From Acarospora socialis (Eukaryota > Ascomycota > Lecanoromycetes > Acarosporales > Acarosporaceae): a stretch of DNA of 64,000 nucleotides. This document shows positions 21,071-33,985 of the stretch, piece by piece. The position numbers and the translations under genes were made by a program. Every line of letters starts with the position of its first letter. The stretch's first letter is position 1. A model generated the notes under the pieces. That model saw nothing but the letters and a program-made list of their open reading frames with translations. It was not told where the DNA came from and ran no database searches. Where the stretch lies: NCBI GenBank assembly GCA_025617375.2, contig JAMYGW020000010.1:1550001-1614000 (forward strand), read 5' to 3'.

Positions 21071-23996
21071 GTACTGCATTATTCGAAATACCTTACATAT
21101 TCCTTCCATGATTTCACGGCCATAGCGAGTAGGAGAAGATGTGTGGTGGGAGGTCAAGCAGCGTTGAGAATAGGGACATCCCGCTGTCTCTCGAACAGAT
21201 CAAGTCCGACAAGAGGGTGGCTGTCTGGAAGCTGGGCAGCTGACATATTGTTAATACTGATCTCGTTGCTTAAGGTGCCATTGGATCGTTGTCGAAGTTA
21301 TGACGGTACGAGTACTGTAGGGCACGGGGGGAACGAAACATCGCCGCCAGAGGGTTACAAGACTTTACCAATACTAAGATACACTCGAGTCACTAGATTT
21401 AGACATAAGAACGTTGCTATAAGAATACTAAGTTAGTCGTCCTACTAACCGAACTCTTGTTGCTATCCAATCTATGGGATACCTGAGGCAAGGGGTAAGC
21501 CATAGGAGTGACAAGAATAATGCAACACCGCGAGTGCACGGACGACGTCTAACTCATTTCCATCTCCATAAGGCAATCGTCCAACACATCTGCTCAAGCC
21601 CTAAGCACATTCGCTAATATAATCCCGGCTATTCACAGCGCTTAGCCACCAGAGCCCTAAAGTACCACTATCACATCTCCCTCACACCCTCGGAGAGCCA
21701 AAAGCGCCTGTTGGCCGTCCTGATGACCTTCCCTTCTCCTATCTTGCCGCCTTGCATCAGGGAGTACCTCTGTAGCCCACATGAGTCTCAGTTGCCAGCC
21801 TTACAAGGCTCCAAGCGCTACCCCTCTTATCTACTCACTCCCTCCTCCCATGCCTTACCACTCGCTCATGCTTCAATCAGCAGATGTCGATAGCAAGGTA
21901 AGCGCTATCAAAGGTGTCAGACACGCATCTCAGCCTCACAAGGCTACCTTGTCGTAGCAGCTCCACGCCGCATTCGGCCCCCCAGCCCCCATCACGGCGC
22001 TTACCCTCCCGTAACCACCCACCACCCTGGCGGTCTAACACTTCCATCACATCTCATCACAATCACAATCACATCGGCTGAGTTGCACACCCTCACAGGG
22101 CTACAAGCGCTCGGTTGATGTTGGCCTGTTTCGTGACCCACACCACGCTTTCCGCTAGTCTTCCTACCGTAGAGAAAGTGGTTATCTTAGGGTTGTATCT
22201 TGAGAGACGGTAAGATAGGTACCGAACTACAGAGTACTCCATACTCTATTATCATCTATCATAGAATATATCTCCGATCGAAGCGCTGACTTCTTGACTC
22301 ATCTTGCACTGTGTTCAGGTCATCGTAGTCTGCTACTCTCTGCTGACGACTGTGTTTCTTGTATGAGTACCCGCCCAACGAGCCTGTCCTGCAGCTTCAC
22401 TTTGTGAACATCGAGTCTATCCCCTCATCTCACCTCTCCAGCCTAATCAAGTCAGCTACCGAAAGCACAAATCTATTCATCTACGCTCAATCGTCACTCC
22501 ACCTTCACCCTTCTCCTCACGCAGCACCCTGGCTCGAAGCTGCTCTCACACACCCTACTCTACCTACCCCGACTCTCACACACCCTCTACCCACCTTACC
22601 AACCGCTCTCCTCCCTGCCCACACCCTTCATCCTCCAACCCAGCACGTCCGCCTACTCGTACCTATTATTTACAATCACGCCGCACCCAAAATACAGCCC
22701 CACAGTTACAGTTCCGTCGCACAAACCACACACCAACACCTACACATACTCCGTACACCACCCGCACTACACCTGCACCGATCCCTCATCCCACCGCACT
22801 GGACCACCCGCTCCGCACGCTCCCCGTGCATGCATACATAGACAGCGGGGGCCACAGATATACCCGCACGACAGTATCCTCGACCCGGCCTTGTTGGACC
22901 GATTTCAGATCCGGATCCCAGATCCAGCGCCGGGTGGAGAGCGGGGTACAGTACATGTTCGTGGACAATCTACAAGGGCAGCTACAGTTCTGCTACATGA
23001 ACCCCCTCACGACCATGTATGTGTAATGTGTATGCTATGTACGTACACATATGGGACCGGTGCATTCAAGTAGGTGGGTGCTGGGGCCAGGTTGGGGATA
23101 GCGAAAGCACCACGTCCGAGTACTGTACCACAGTGGTAGGCAAGCAAGCACAAAGTGCGCAATTACGAGTACTTGGTTGTACGGCGGACCCCGTGTGTCG
23201 GAACGCACGGCTCGCATATATCGTATCGTATCGTTCGTCTCTCTCGGGGGTTTTACATACTTGTTCCTGTGGTTTGCATCGTCGTACCAGGTTGAGTAAA
23301 GTAGGGGTCTGCTGCAAGTTCATGTCGGGGGTTTTTGGCGGGCCAATGACAATGACAGGGCTTGGGCATAATGTAGGTAGGTAGGTAGCGGGAAGGGGGT
23401 TCTGATTCCCGTGTCTACTCGAGTGCCTGAGTACCTTGCCTTACCTTGGTAAGTGTGAGTTTGAGTTGGTTTTACGACGATCCTCTAACTTAAGCTACTC
23501 GTGCTGAGGGCGTCACGGAGGCAAAGTGATGTAGATGGCTTGGACGGTTTGATCTTCGATATTAAGTGTCTGCGGTACGAATCGACGTACAAACTTTTTG
23601 AGAAAGCCTCAAGCCCAATGCAACCAAGTAGTAGCCTGACTCCAGCGATGATGAAACGGAAAAGCTGGGACTGACTCAGAGCGAGGAAGCGATGATGTCC
23701 TGATGGAGCCACCCAATGCTGAAGAAGGATCGCTCGATAATGTAGTGATACAGCCACAGCCGATGCACCGTCCCATGCTTGCCCGAAGAAGATGAAAGTA
23801 AAATCATAAATCCACCGTAGCTTGAGATGTCGAAATCCTGCGAAAGAAGATGGTATCATAAAGGTAACGACCAACAGACTGTAGAAAGCGATGAAAAGAA
23901 ACGAAAACGCAAGCCTCCCATATGATTCACTGGGTATATAGCAACCTCGCCCCAAATATGACTGGATTCACCGACGAAAAGAACGCTGTCCTCACG
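21071..23996. other. gene-poor interval
   Basis: About 2.9 kb without a supported gene. A 160-codon plus frame at 22359-22841 is His/Pro/Thr-rich low complexity (repeated HPTLPTPTLTHPLPTLPT-like text); its composition follows from a CA/CT-rich tract rather than a protein family. A minus frame of 156 codons (23955-23485) is moderately hydrophobic without a recognisable motif. Near 21545-22130 there are several loosely similar copies of a text like CTTACAAGGCTxCAAGCGCT, which may be an old diverged repeat. Confidence 0.45.
23374..23388. repeat. TAGG tetranucleotide microsatellite
   Basis: The sequence TAGGTAGGTAGGTAG is a perfect run of nearly four units. Shorter TAGGTAGG or TACCTACC motifs recur at other intergenic places in the window (for example near 19727, 26111, 47745 and 50037). 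Confidence 0.8.
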
Positions 23997-25214
23997 CTAG
24001 GCAGCAGAAGGACGCCTCAAGATAGCCTCGCAGTTCGCGTCGAAGCGCATGCTCCACAGCCGGATGCTCGTCATCAGCCGCTCCGTGTTCTCCAACTCCC
24101 GGTCCCGCCCAAACATCGAGTCGACAAACTCGCAACCGCTGTTCTTCCCCATCGAAACCCCCTTGCCACCTTCTCGTTTGGCCACCTTCCACATGAACTC
24201 CTCGCACGCTTTGAGAAGTTTCTTGAAGCGGCCCATCAGTCTGATCCCGCTCTCGATAAAGTCCGCCACCATCTCGTGGCTCTCCGCCTTCCGGATCCGA
24301 TGCAAACACTCTTCTGCTCTCTTCATCTTGCCCGCAAGTTTGATCAAGAGCAACCAAAAGTCGCCCGCGACTTCGGTTATCGGGGTCGCCGGACCGTGGT
24401 GGAAGACCGTCCAATCGTAGATCCATTTGCCCAGAGAGTTGGCGTCGAAGACGCTGCCGAGCAATATGATCGGTGACTCGGTCGGATCCCAGTTCTTGAT
24501 CGAGTAACCGGCAGGGATCCTCGCCTTTCGTGCGTCTTCCTCCGTCGCTTTGGGCGTCGGTTTCGCCGCCGGGGCCGGTTTAGCCGGTTTGACGGGTGTG
24601 GTGCGAGTCGAGTGGGATGGTCGACGGGGGCGTGACCTGGTCGGGTGTGACTCATCTTCGGCGTAGATCGGAACCTGATGGTTGTAATAGAAGTACTCGT
24701 CAGCTCTGGCGTACTTCTTCTGATACGCCGGCTCGCGGTATCGGTAATTGTCTGTCGGCGAATCATCTGCGTCGTCAACGACATCTACGTAGATGCGCTG
24801 TTTCTGCGATCGCACGGACGCGCGGCGTCTGGGCTCGTCGCCACCGTCGCCACCGTGCCCGGAGCTCCAAAAGCGGCGACTCTTGCTTTTGGTGCGGTCG
24901 GAGGTACTCACATAGTCGGCCTTGCGCGGTGGCGACGCGTACTCCGGCATCGTCGAGTAGTAGCCAGGCGACGGGAATCCCGCCGGCGAATGCCATCCTC
25001 CTGGCCCTCGCGGTGTCGCGTAGCTGTGGCCACCTGCCTCTTGGCTGACCCTTCGTGAGTGTCGCTTCGATGACCCTCGCGCGTTCGGCGACGCGGTCGG
25101 GGTTTTGTATTGAGGTATGTAGTAGTTGTAGTCTTCCGGCGAAGGTGATGTCGCCGCCGAAGTCGTGTAATCGTAAAGGACGTAGCCCGGCGGAGGTATG
25201 GAGTAATGGTACAT
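23997..25214 (-). CDS. conserved fungal protein of unknown function, Tyr/Ser/Pro-rich N-terminus
   Basis: 405 residues, no intron. The frame extends ten codons upstream but only from GTG, so the ATG at 25214 (MYHYSIPPPGYVLYDY) is chosen. Residues 1-230 are disordered, rich in Tyr, Ser, Pro and Arg, with several basic patches (KSKSRRFW, EPRRRASVR, RSRPRRPSHS). The C-terminal ~175 residues form a conserved folded part: AGYSIKNWDPTESPIILLGS, DANSLGKWIYDWTVFHHG and GDFWLLLIKLAGKMKRAEE, followed by helices with ESGIRLMGRFKKLLKACEEF and a Cys-containing end. Similar proteins are common in Pezizomycotina genomes, sometimes labelled cell-wall-like from their low-complexity N-terminus alone. No signal peptide or membrane helix is seen, so a cytoplasmic or nuclear site is more likely. 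Confidence 0.85.
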   Translation of the reverse strand: MYHYSIPPPGYVLYDYTTSAATSPSPEDYNYYIPQYKTPTASPNARGSSKRHSRRVSQEAGGHSYATPRGPGGWHSPAGFPSPGYYSTMPEYASPPRKADYVSTSDRTKSKSRRFWSSGHGGDGGDEPRRRASVRSQKQRIYVDVVDDADDSPTDNYRYREPAYQKKYARADEYFYYNHQVPIYAEDESHPTRSRPRRPSHSTRTTPVKPAKPAPAAKPTPKATEEDARKARIPAGYSIKNWDPTESPIILLGSVFDANSLGKWIYDWTVFHHGPATPITEVAGDFWLLLIKLAGKMKRAEECLHRIRKAESHEMVADFIESGIRLMGRFKKLLKACEEFMWKVAKREGGKGVSMGKNSGCEFVDSMFGRDRELENTERLMTSIRLWSMRFDANCEAILRRPSAA

Positions 25215-28200
25215 TATGAGGTTACTGGCATCTGATAACGCCACAGGAGAAAGACGGACAAGAACGGTTTGTATGCCGTCAGCGACAGACGGCTACTCCT
25301 CGACTTGGAGCGCCGGGATGTTGCGAGAAGAGATAGAGGAAGGAGGTCTGCTGGCGGCGTTGATCGCACATATGGTCGGTGGAGGAAGAATGGTCCGGTG
25401 TGGACGAAGATATGGTCAATGGAGTTGACGATGGCGATAGAAGCGCGAAGAAGACGGGTTTGTAATCGTCGCGGGCGCAGTCAAGAGTCTGGTCCTTCTC
25501 ACGAGAATTGGATCCGTTCTATCTAGTGTAGAGTAACGACTAGAAAGAAGGAGGTTGGGATGTATATGTTCGTGTGTGTGTGTGGGCGAAAGGGAGGGGA
25601 TCGGCAGTCTTATGCTTTGACCGAAAGGAGCCAGACGAGACGAAAAGACAGGGATTGAAATCAATAGCGCGAAATAGGTCAATTTAGTCTCGACGGCGGT
25701 GAAGGGACGATAAAAAGTCTGCAAGATACCAGTAATCATAGAACTGTGTATGTATAAGGTAATCTTGTAGGAGTAGAGGATGAGTAACTGTTGTTGTTGT
25801 CTCGGTGTCGAGTCACTTTCATAAGAGTCAGATTTGACGGATCAGTATCTTTTAAGATCTGTCGTCAATCTCTACTCCAGAAATCTCACAGAGGAAGAAT
25901 GAGATTATTATTATTGCTTGGGGCGTTCGGTCTATTTCTTGTTATGTGCCCCTTCCTATCTGAAGGCTCTGTCCCTGCTGCTCTTGCCGCAAGCGAAATC
26001 TTACCTACCTTGCTTCTTTGATCGACCCACCTCATGCGATCCATGCCGCACGCCATGCCGTACCTGCCCAACGTTCGGTTTCAAAGATGGGCATAAAATA
26101 TGGTATGCTTACCTAGGTAGGTGTGTGTTGCGTCTTTGAATACTCGTACACAAATATCAAATGTACAAAGTCATGTACAACGACCTTATGCAGCGTACCG
26201 ATGTCCCAGCTGAATACAACTGCATGATGATAAACGGATTAATGATGATTGATCATGGATGTGATGGACTTGGTTGCGATTATGATTCTCGGCAGGATGG
26301 TGTCTTTATGCCCTCCCTCGCCACACTTTGTCAGCTCTCGGTGCATAGTTATGGTAAGTTTGCTGACATGAGTGAGAAAGCCGGTGGCATAACTCTGCAT
26401 AAAAAGGCTTATTGATGTGAGCTGGAGTAATCCAAAATGGAGAAAGAAGGGAACTATTGGTGCGAATGTCCAGACAGGAAACTCTTGAGTCCTGAGGTGA
26501 GTCAGTCAGCTGGTCAGAGGTCAAACCCTTGTTGTTTGACAAAGCCATGTTTCTCTTTTCTTCATATGAGGGGGTTACCTTTATCGTCATGTATACTCAC
26601 ACATCGATAGTTATATCTGAATGGAGGTTGTGGTTGTGTCACCTACCTTGCTGGGAACTCAGCTCCTTCAGTCAAGCAGTGAACACCATGCAGAATGCCT
26701 TACCCACAGCACCCGGCAGGGAGGTACTTTATCTCGACGCGACTGACAGAATGAGTTACCGTGGTACGAAGTGAAAGTGTAATTCAACACGATGTCAGGG
26801 TTGTGCGAGCGGCTGTAGAGGTGAGACTAGTGGCCACGGTGCTGCAGCTACCCGTTCGATGGAAACCTGGACGGGTGGTGGACCTGACGAGCATCAGCGA
26901 ATGGGAACCCTCGGGAGTCTCTCAGAGGGAAGATCCTTGCATGGAGTTCATCGCAAACAGAGAAGAGCCGCGTATGTGTATTTTGACTCGCGGACAATTG
27001 CCTTAGATCGGGTGGTGTGCTTGGTTCATGCTCTCCATAACAGAAGAAAGAGAAGAAAGCTGAAAGGACAAGACACAGCTCATTGCACATCCGCGATCCC
27101 ATCCGAGCATTGCTCTTCTTTCCCTCCCGATAGAAACGAGTTATTTGACTTGTCTTGCAACGACATCATTATTCTCGTCAAGTCAAAAGTGAGGGACAGG
27201 AAACAAAACATGATTGGTAGGAGAGGCAAGGATAAGATAGCAATCGACTGGTGATTTAGCCGCCACCCTAGATATGTTTTCTAGGTATGTTTTTCAGCCC
27301 ATGTCAACCACTTACCTCTGGGACTGCACTTTGGTCAGCTCAAAGGTTGCACCACTTGACCGGGCGCAAATGCACAGAAGCCACAAGGAGATGATGGTAC
27401 ATCCTGTGGACTACTCGCACATGCGAGGGGTAATAATGTGTAAGATGTGGGTGTGCATGTAATAAATAATAAGTTACCGTAGAGTTGACCTCAACTGCGC
27501 ATAAATAATGTATCTTATGTACACATAGACAGTCCGTGCCGTGATTGGTCTCGCTTACATAAGCTTAAAGTTCCATCTCAAGTTTCCGTCGCATCTTCAA
27601 TGTTACCTTACGGAGAAAAGTACGGATGGATGCATAAACCTAACAATTTACATCAACGCAATATATCGCCATGCTCGCATGAAATTCAGTCCGTTCAGCA
27701 ATCAATAAAGGCTACATCTCCCATGTCTGAACCCAGAGCCCTTCACTAAACAACAACTTTCCATCCTTTCCCTCCCTATGACAAAGTGATAAACGGAGAG
27801 ACACACCGACAAGGCATTGACGAGTGACAGCTCATCATCAGGCATTCATGCGTTACACATCGACAATGACGAATCCGGCCCTCCGAATACCAACGCATCC
27901 CCCGCAATTCAACACCAAACCCTCGAATCAGTTCAGACACCATGCCCCTACGAACATTATCCACTGGCTCATTCGATCATCCATACAGCACCGCATCGCA
28001 TGATACTATCGCATGATACTACAAGAGTCAAAGCTAGAAGATCGACCTTGCCTTGTACGCCCGGTTCTAGCTCTGGAGACAGAACGCCCGTGCCCGACTC
28101 CAACGCCACGGACCTGGTCGACGAATTGTTCGACACTTCCACATGCGCTTTCTCCGCCGCCGATCGAACTGGACCTGCAAAAGCAAGAGCCGACGTCTGT

Positions 28201-31200
28201 GTCCCTTCAACTGATCGAGCGCTTTGCATGAACGATGGACCATCTGGAAGCCTGCGGCCCAAAAGACCAGCGTTCATGGGGTGAAGTGAGGAGAATGTCA
28301 TGGCGAGCCTTACCCAAGAATCAGAAATGCGTCAAGAGACATCTGCGCCTTACCCGTGTCGGATTGCCTACTTCAGACGATTTTTGGCGAGTCGGGTGTT
28401 GGTGCATGAACGTCTCGGGATGGTTGATCAAACCCTGCCACACATACTAGCTCCCCCAATGCGGATCATCATGATGAGATGAGATGAAGCAGCTTCTACC
28501 GTTTGGAGTTGTAACCACTACAACCTCGGACTCGCCCAATTCCCAGCTGTCTGGAGTTCCAAGTTTGAGGCTTTTCACATCGGTCTGGCTGCTCATATCT
28601 TGGGCTGCATCAGGCTGCGTTGACGACACAAACCTATCGTATGGTCAATCCAAAGAGACAGACGAGAGAAATCCTGTTGCAGCGACAGATGATGATGACC
28701 GGCTGCTCGATGAATTACTGTCCCTATAACTGCTAGCGTATACGGAAAAAGACCACGCTGCGGTAATGACATGACTAACGATACGGAATATCTATCCCAA
28801 TTCGGCGACCTACTGCTTCAAGAATGAAAGATGTCCGACTTCCAGTCAATCGTATTGACGGAACTAGGGTTCAACCGCAAGCAGGACCTACACCTGGGGG
28901 TCCGTGATACGGGTCGAGAATCCACATCATACCGGACCGTGCTCTTATTCTCAAGCCTCGTTCGGCCGCTTACTATTGGCCATAGGTTGTCAACGAGTGG
29001 ATGCGAGAGATGAACCTCGTAAGATACGTTCTGCCCTTGGATTTACCGAGCGACAGCATCTTCCTGTCATTTCCCAAACACCGTGCGTTGACTCCCAGCA
29101 CGAGTAGGCGTATTGCGCCCGAAGACAACTTGATCTTTACATGTATTTGGATCTTCCAGTACGAAGCTTCGCCGTATCAGGATCCCCAGAGTACTGAGGA
29201 CGGCCATTGAAACACTACGCTGGCATGGGAAGGATTCAATGAACGATGAAGAGTACAACTGACTCGAACTTTAGACTTACCTTAGGCTGCGTCGACGTCA
29301 CTGCAAGATAGCAGTCTCGAAATGACCTGTGCAATAACAGGAACAAGAGCAGCTTAGCATTTTCGTGACTTGACATCAACGCAGGGGAGCTGAGACGCAT
29401 TGAGGGTCATCGCAAGTGGCTCGAGGAGTGCCAGCTTTCATACTATCTTTACTGCATAGTACCAAGTGAATCCAAACGTACCAGCGGCGTGGGAACTCAA
29501 TTTCGACGGTAAGGGCTTTGGGACTACGGATACTTTCTAAATATTTAGAGCAATATATATGGTCTATCGGCAGCGGCAATACCAGGAGAACTTTCAGCAT
29601 AGCCCATTTCTCCACCGAGATCATTCCAATCAAATCGAGCACGTACTTCGCTTGACGATGACTTCCTCCACTTTGTATGGCAAGCGGGCGAGATTATCAT
29701 TGTCTCGGGATCTGAAGGCCCATGCAATGGGATCGTGCGGGTCTGGTGCGAGGATGTGAACAGTTTTACAAGATCTAAGGGGATCAATGAAGCATGTCGA
29801 GAACGCGAGTGTAGATACTATTAGTAGTGTATCTCAGCATCTCAGCACCTGCGGAATCGAACTGTGATCAAGATATCTGATTGAACAGACCTTAGGCTTC
29901 ACCGTCTACCCTCTTGCCCCAAGAAATTCCGGCATAGACGTGTGAACCACTCGCTAGGAAGGAAGGCTGATGACGCAAATTCCCTCAAACCTTAAATCAG
30001 GCTCCCTCGCACCAATCCTCAGACAAGTCGTAGATGTATTATCGACCGCGTACATGCTAAGTGTCAGGATTCTCAAAAGACCCTCCGAGGGAAAGACCAA
30101 ACCACGTCCTGCCAGGCACATCAACCAGGACATCGAAACTGACGAACGAAGACTGTCCACGTAACCGTCTCCATCCTGTCGACGCGTAGCATCCGTATTC
30201 GGGTAGTAGCTGAGACTGCAATACGTCCGCACTTCCTTCCTCGCCTCTGAGTGCTCGGTCAGGAACAGGCTGGACTTCTGACTTCTTCCCATCAGATGTA
30301 CATACTGCACTCCTTGACCCGGTGTTCTTCCTCTGCCCTGTCGTATCGACACCCGTATCTGTCACTTGTGCCCATCAACATATCTGAGAGACTAGGTCCG
30401 AGACTCCGTATGTGGAGCGAAACACCCAAGCCAGAGACGAGGTATGGCACCGTTGGATCTGAGGTGGAACTTTGGAGGTTCGACGATAAGATTCGGGGGA
30501 GGAAAAGGATGCTTTCGCGGTGACGAACAGATGGTAGGAGATACAGTGAATCTCTGTTCGAAAAGAAGCTTCCGATTGGAGAATAAGAGAGTAAGAACAC
30601 GTCCGTTCTTGGACAGTGGTATAAGAGGAAGGGAACGCTTAAAGAAGTAGCATCGAGCCTGTTCCGAGAAATAGTAGAGGATTTATGAAAGAGACATGAA
30701 GGAGAGAACCTTAGCAAATCATAAACTGTCCTCCTCGATTGGGCACTCTCTCAACGTCAGGTAACGTTGAAGTTGCCAGGGTACACATGATGTTCTCCAT
30801 CCTTTTCAACGACCCCTCACATCAGGAGCGAGATAGCCAGCTCTCAGCCGTGGTCAGTATCTCCAGGACCTTTGCCCTCTCTACCTGTACCCAACCTTGC
30901 TGGCAGCAACTCTGTCGAACGCTTGAGGGATCGTAGCCGTCCATCGCGTCCCAGGCTCGTAGTCAGGAGTTATAAATTTGTCTCCAGCAGCGGAAAAGAT
31001 TTGCCGGAGAATGAAGTGGTCGTCACAACTGCCTGTATAGCCTGGGTCGGACGGTCATCGCGTGCACCCATACGAAAGTGAGCAATCGAGCGAGCTGTTG
31101 AGAATCAGCAAGATCTTAACGCCGCTAGAGGTGGGACAGCTTCATGGCAGTACTCACTCTGCACGCTCTCATCTGTGAGGTTGCCTTGAAAGACGCCGGA

Positions 31201-31974
31201 AAGGACGTGCTTCGGCGCGCCGTCATGGCAGACAGCACGGTCGAGTGCCGAATAGCGTAGACACAAGCGTATTGCGAGTTCTTCCCGCTTATAACCTCAT
31301 GTGTACTTTACACTCCGCCATTTTCGAGGCGTGGCAGCGACTGTAATAAGGAGACGGTCCAGGCTGGAGCTTCGGGCCATGTTCAAGCCCTGTAAGGTTG
31401 AGGCTCAGATTGTGTTACTACGAGACACGAGGGCGCACGAAAAGTAGTTTGGCTTGGAGATGGCTTGCTGCTTCAGATCGCAAGTGCTTGCAAAGGTGAG
31501 AAGCTCTGAGGAAGTCTGATGAGGTATATCCGTCTCAAGCTATCGTGCATGTATAGACGCAAACTCTATATACCTCCGTCGAAGGCTGCAGGTGGTCTTA
31601 ACACTGAGTAAACTCAACGGCACATGTTCGGTAGCGCTACGTAATAGGAACTCGGGTTTACCTAATCATGGAGTATTTGGTGTTGATTCCGTGTGTCATT
31701 CAATGAAGTTTGTCGTTGGGTCATAGAAATATAAGTTCCCTCAGTTTCTTCCGTTTCTAATTTGGGGACGAGGTGTCTTTTCCCTGGTTGGAATACGAAT
31801 GACTTGATTGGTACAGCGGCTTCTTGCCCTACGTAGACTTATTGACAACGATACCTTATACAAACCGTTTCACCTATCACCTTATATACCACGAACAATC
31901 GAGTTCAGGTTGTTGCATCACTTTCACTCGTCCAATGTTTCCAGTCGCTCCAGTTCTTCTCAATCAATGCTCTT
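25215..31974. other. long gene-poor interval
   Basis: About 6.8 kb with no gene I can support. It contains a GT microsatellite near 25568-25582 and the motif ACCTAGGTAGGT at 26111-26122. Between 27.8 and 28.7 kb, short coding-like scraps appear in different plus frames (for example ATDLVDELFDTSTCAFSAAD; PPIELDLQKQEPTSVSLQLI; ATDDDDRLLDELLSL). They may be the remains of one decayed gene, but no motif names it. The longest frame there starts with TTG and lacks an ATG. No tRNA was found. Confidence 0.45.
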
Positions 31975-33985
31975 TCACAGAGTATCATACTCCGGATTCA
32001 CCCAAAACGGTTGACCAGATCTGGCACGGATTTTCGGACCGAATTTATGTATTGCCGCCAAGACTGGGACGGAAGCAAAGAAAGTGATGATCCCTTGCGC
32101 CGCAAAAGCCCAGGTCCAGCCGGAAGTCGCTTGCCAAGGTGCAATGAAGAACTATAAGAGCAAGGTCAGTGGGCTCTGGGAACTGTCGATGCAGAGGAGC
32201 TCACGGGATCAATGAAAGCACTGAGGTTGAGAAAGACAGAGTAGAATGTGATGACGCTCATCGACTGAAGAGGGTAGCAGTCGACAATATAACTTGTGAT
32301 CACGGTGTTGCCCATTTGTATACCGGCAGCAACTGTTGAGAGCTTAGCTTTGCTTCCCGGGGGCTCTGAGGATGATCTAAACTGACATAGAAAGAGTGCT
32401 ACTTGGCCAACCATCCAATGGTAGTTTCGATCGACGCTGACACCCCAGATGGTGAGGCCGACTGCCATTGGGTTAGCTGGTCATTGGGACAGATACCAAC
32501 TAGGTACTTACTTGCACTGAGAAGGGCAGCCGGGTATGCGAGCCACAACCGCATCTCCGCCACGCGGACGTTGTTATTCCTCCTCGTAAGCCTCAGGACG
32601 AGCCAATCACTAAGGCGGCCTGAACAGAATACCTCCGAGAACAGAGTACCGAGCAAGAGGCCTAGAAATAAGAGGCCTTGGATCTGTGGGGAGTACTGAA
32701 CATACGCCGCTGGGATCATAGTGATTATGGACAGTATCCACCAATACCACGCGAAACAATATATCAGGACTGCAATGACCACTACCGCGAATCTGAAAGT
32801 CAGGAAGAACCGAATGACAGAATCCCACGCTTTCGGATGGCGCATGCCCGGGACAGGTTTGATATTTAGGATTGGAAGTTTCTTCGTCCGTTTGAGGTCG
32901 ACGTCCGCGGCATCGCTCCTCCTTCGACCCAACTTCTCAATGTCGGTCGTAACCGCGTTGCCGACAATCAATGGCATCCGAGACAGCATCAGGTTGCGGG
33001 GGTATAGGGTTTCCGACATAAATGCCAATTCTAACACCAAAAGGATTCCGAAGAGGATAACAGTCAGCCAATTTATCCAAGCTGCACTGACGAGATCCAT
33101 AAAACCGCCGACTGAGAATTATCAGCATGTGAATCGGCTCTCACAACGTCTTGTCAAACCTACTGATAGGTCCGACCAAAAGGCCGGCATCGATAGCCAG
33201 TACCCAGAGTCCCAGTTTCTGTCCTCGCTCATACTCGAAGAATAAACTAAAGTATATCAGTTAACTTCTTTCCTTCATCGATGGTCTACTACGCACTCGC
33301 CTACAACAGCCATGCCAACCGTGGCCCCGGGGCTTACACCGAATCCTTGGAAGAATCTCGCCGCCATGTAGCCGCCATAAGAGCTTGCTACTGCCGAACC
33401 GATCGAGGCTACCAGAGCGATGATGGTCCCGATGATAAAGATGATACGCCGCCCGTAGATGTCCGCCAACGAAGACCAGAAAAGAGGGCCGAAAGCAAGT
33501 CCGAGCGCCGGGATGGCAACCGTCCAGTTGACCTGAGAATAACTGATGCCATACTGATCCTGGATTTGCGGAAAAGAAGGGACGGTCGTGGTGGTGATGT
33601 AGGTGAACAGAAAGTATCTACATAGATGGTGAGCTAACCCTAGGTATAAATGCCACCATGACTGTCAAAGTGTCACGATCCAAGCGAAGATGAAGCTGCA
33701 ACGTTCAGTGTTTCGACGGTGGTGAGGGAGGCCTTACTTCCACATGACGATAGATAAGATCAAATGTTTCTTGAAGCTCGACCAGTTCAGCGGATCCAAC
33801 GGGTCTGACGTCGGCTGAGGGTGCAGTCTCATCCCATCTTTGGTGATTCCGCTATCATAGCTCTCTTCCAAGTTGTGGCCGGGCACGTCTCTTCCGCGCA
33901 TGCCCTCCAACGAACCATTGTGGTGATCATTTACTCCTAGAACCTTTTCGGCCTTCTTTTCGCTGGAATCCGTCGTCATTGCCAT
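31975..33985 (-). CDS. MFS transporter, DHA1 type (polyamine/drug carrier-like)
   Basis: Plasma-membrane proton-coupled carrier by family. Seven exons: 33985-33738, 33617-33297, 33246-33164, 33111-32512, 32461-32387, 32332-32205 and 32151-31975. All introns are GT-AG, about 50-120 bp. The exons sum to 1632 nt, 543 residues. The N-terminal tail is hydrophilic and ends in DPLNWSSFKKHLIL, the entry motif of fungal 12-helix DHA1 carriers. It is followed by YFLFTYITTTTVPSF and YSQVNWTVAIPALGL, then motif A in loop 2-3 (LADIYGRRIIFIIG). Later come GYMAARFFQGFGVSPGATVG and VGDLFFEYERGQKLGLWVLA, a long central loop with basic residues (KLGRRRSDAADVDLKRTKK), and FAAGIQMGNTVITSYIVDCY in the C-terminal half. 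The intron chain rebuilds every conserved block without a break. Substrate is not decided by sequence. The gene diverges from a MATE transporter, and an agmatinase follows. Confidence 0.92.

Noticed and set aside
22359-22841. 160-codon His/Pro/Thr-rich frame
   Set aside because: Low-complexity translation of a CA/CT-rich tract; no family, and the end is ragged.
27817-28284. 155-codon plus frame
   Set aside because: TTG start with no upstream exon found; kept only as possible decayed text.
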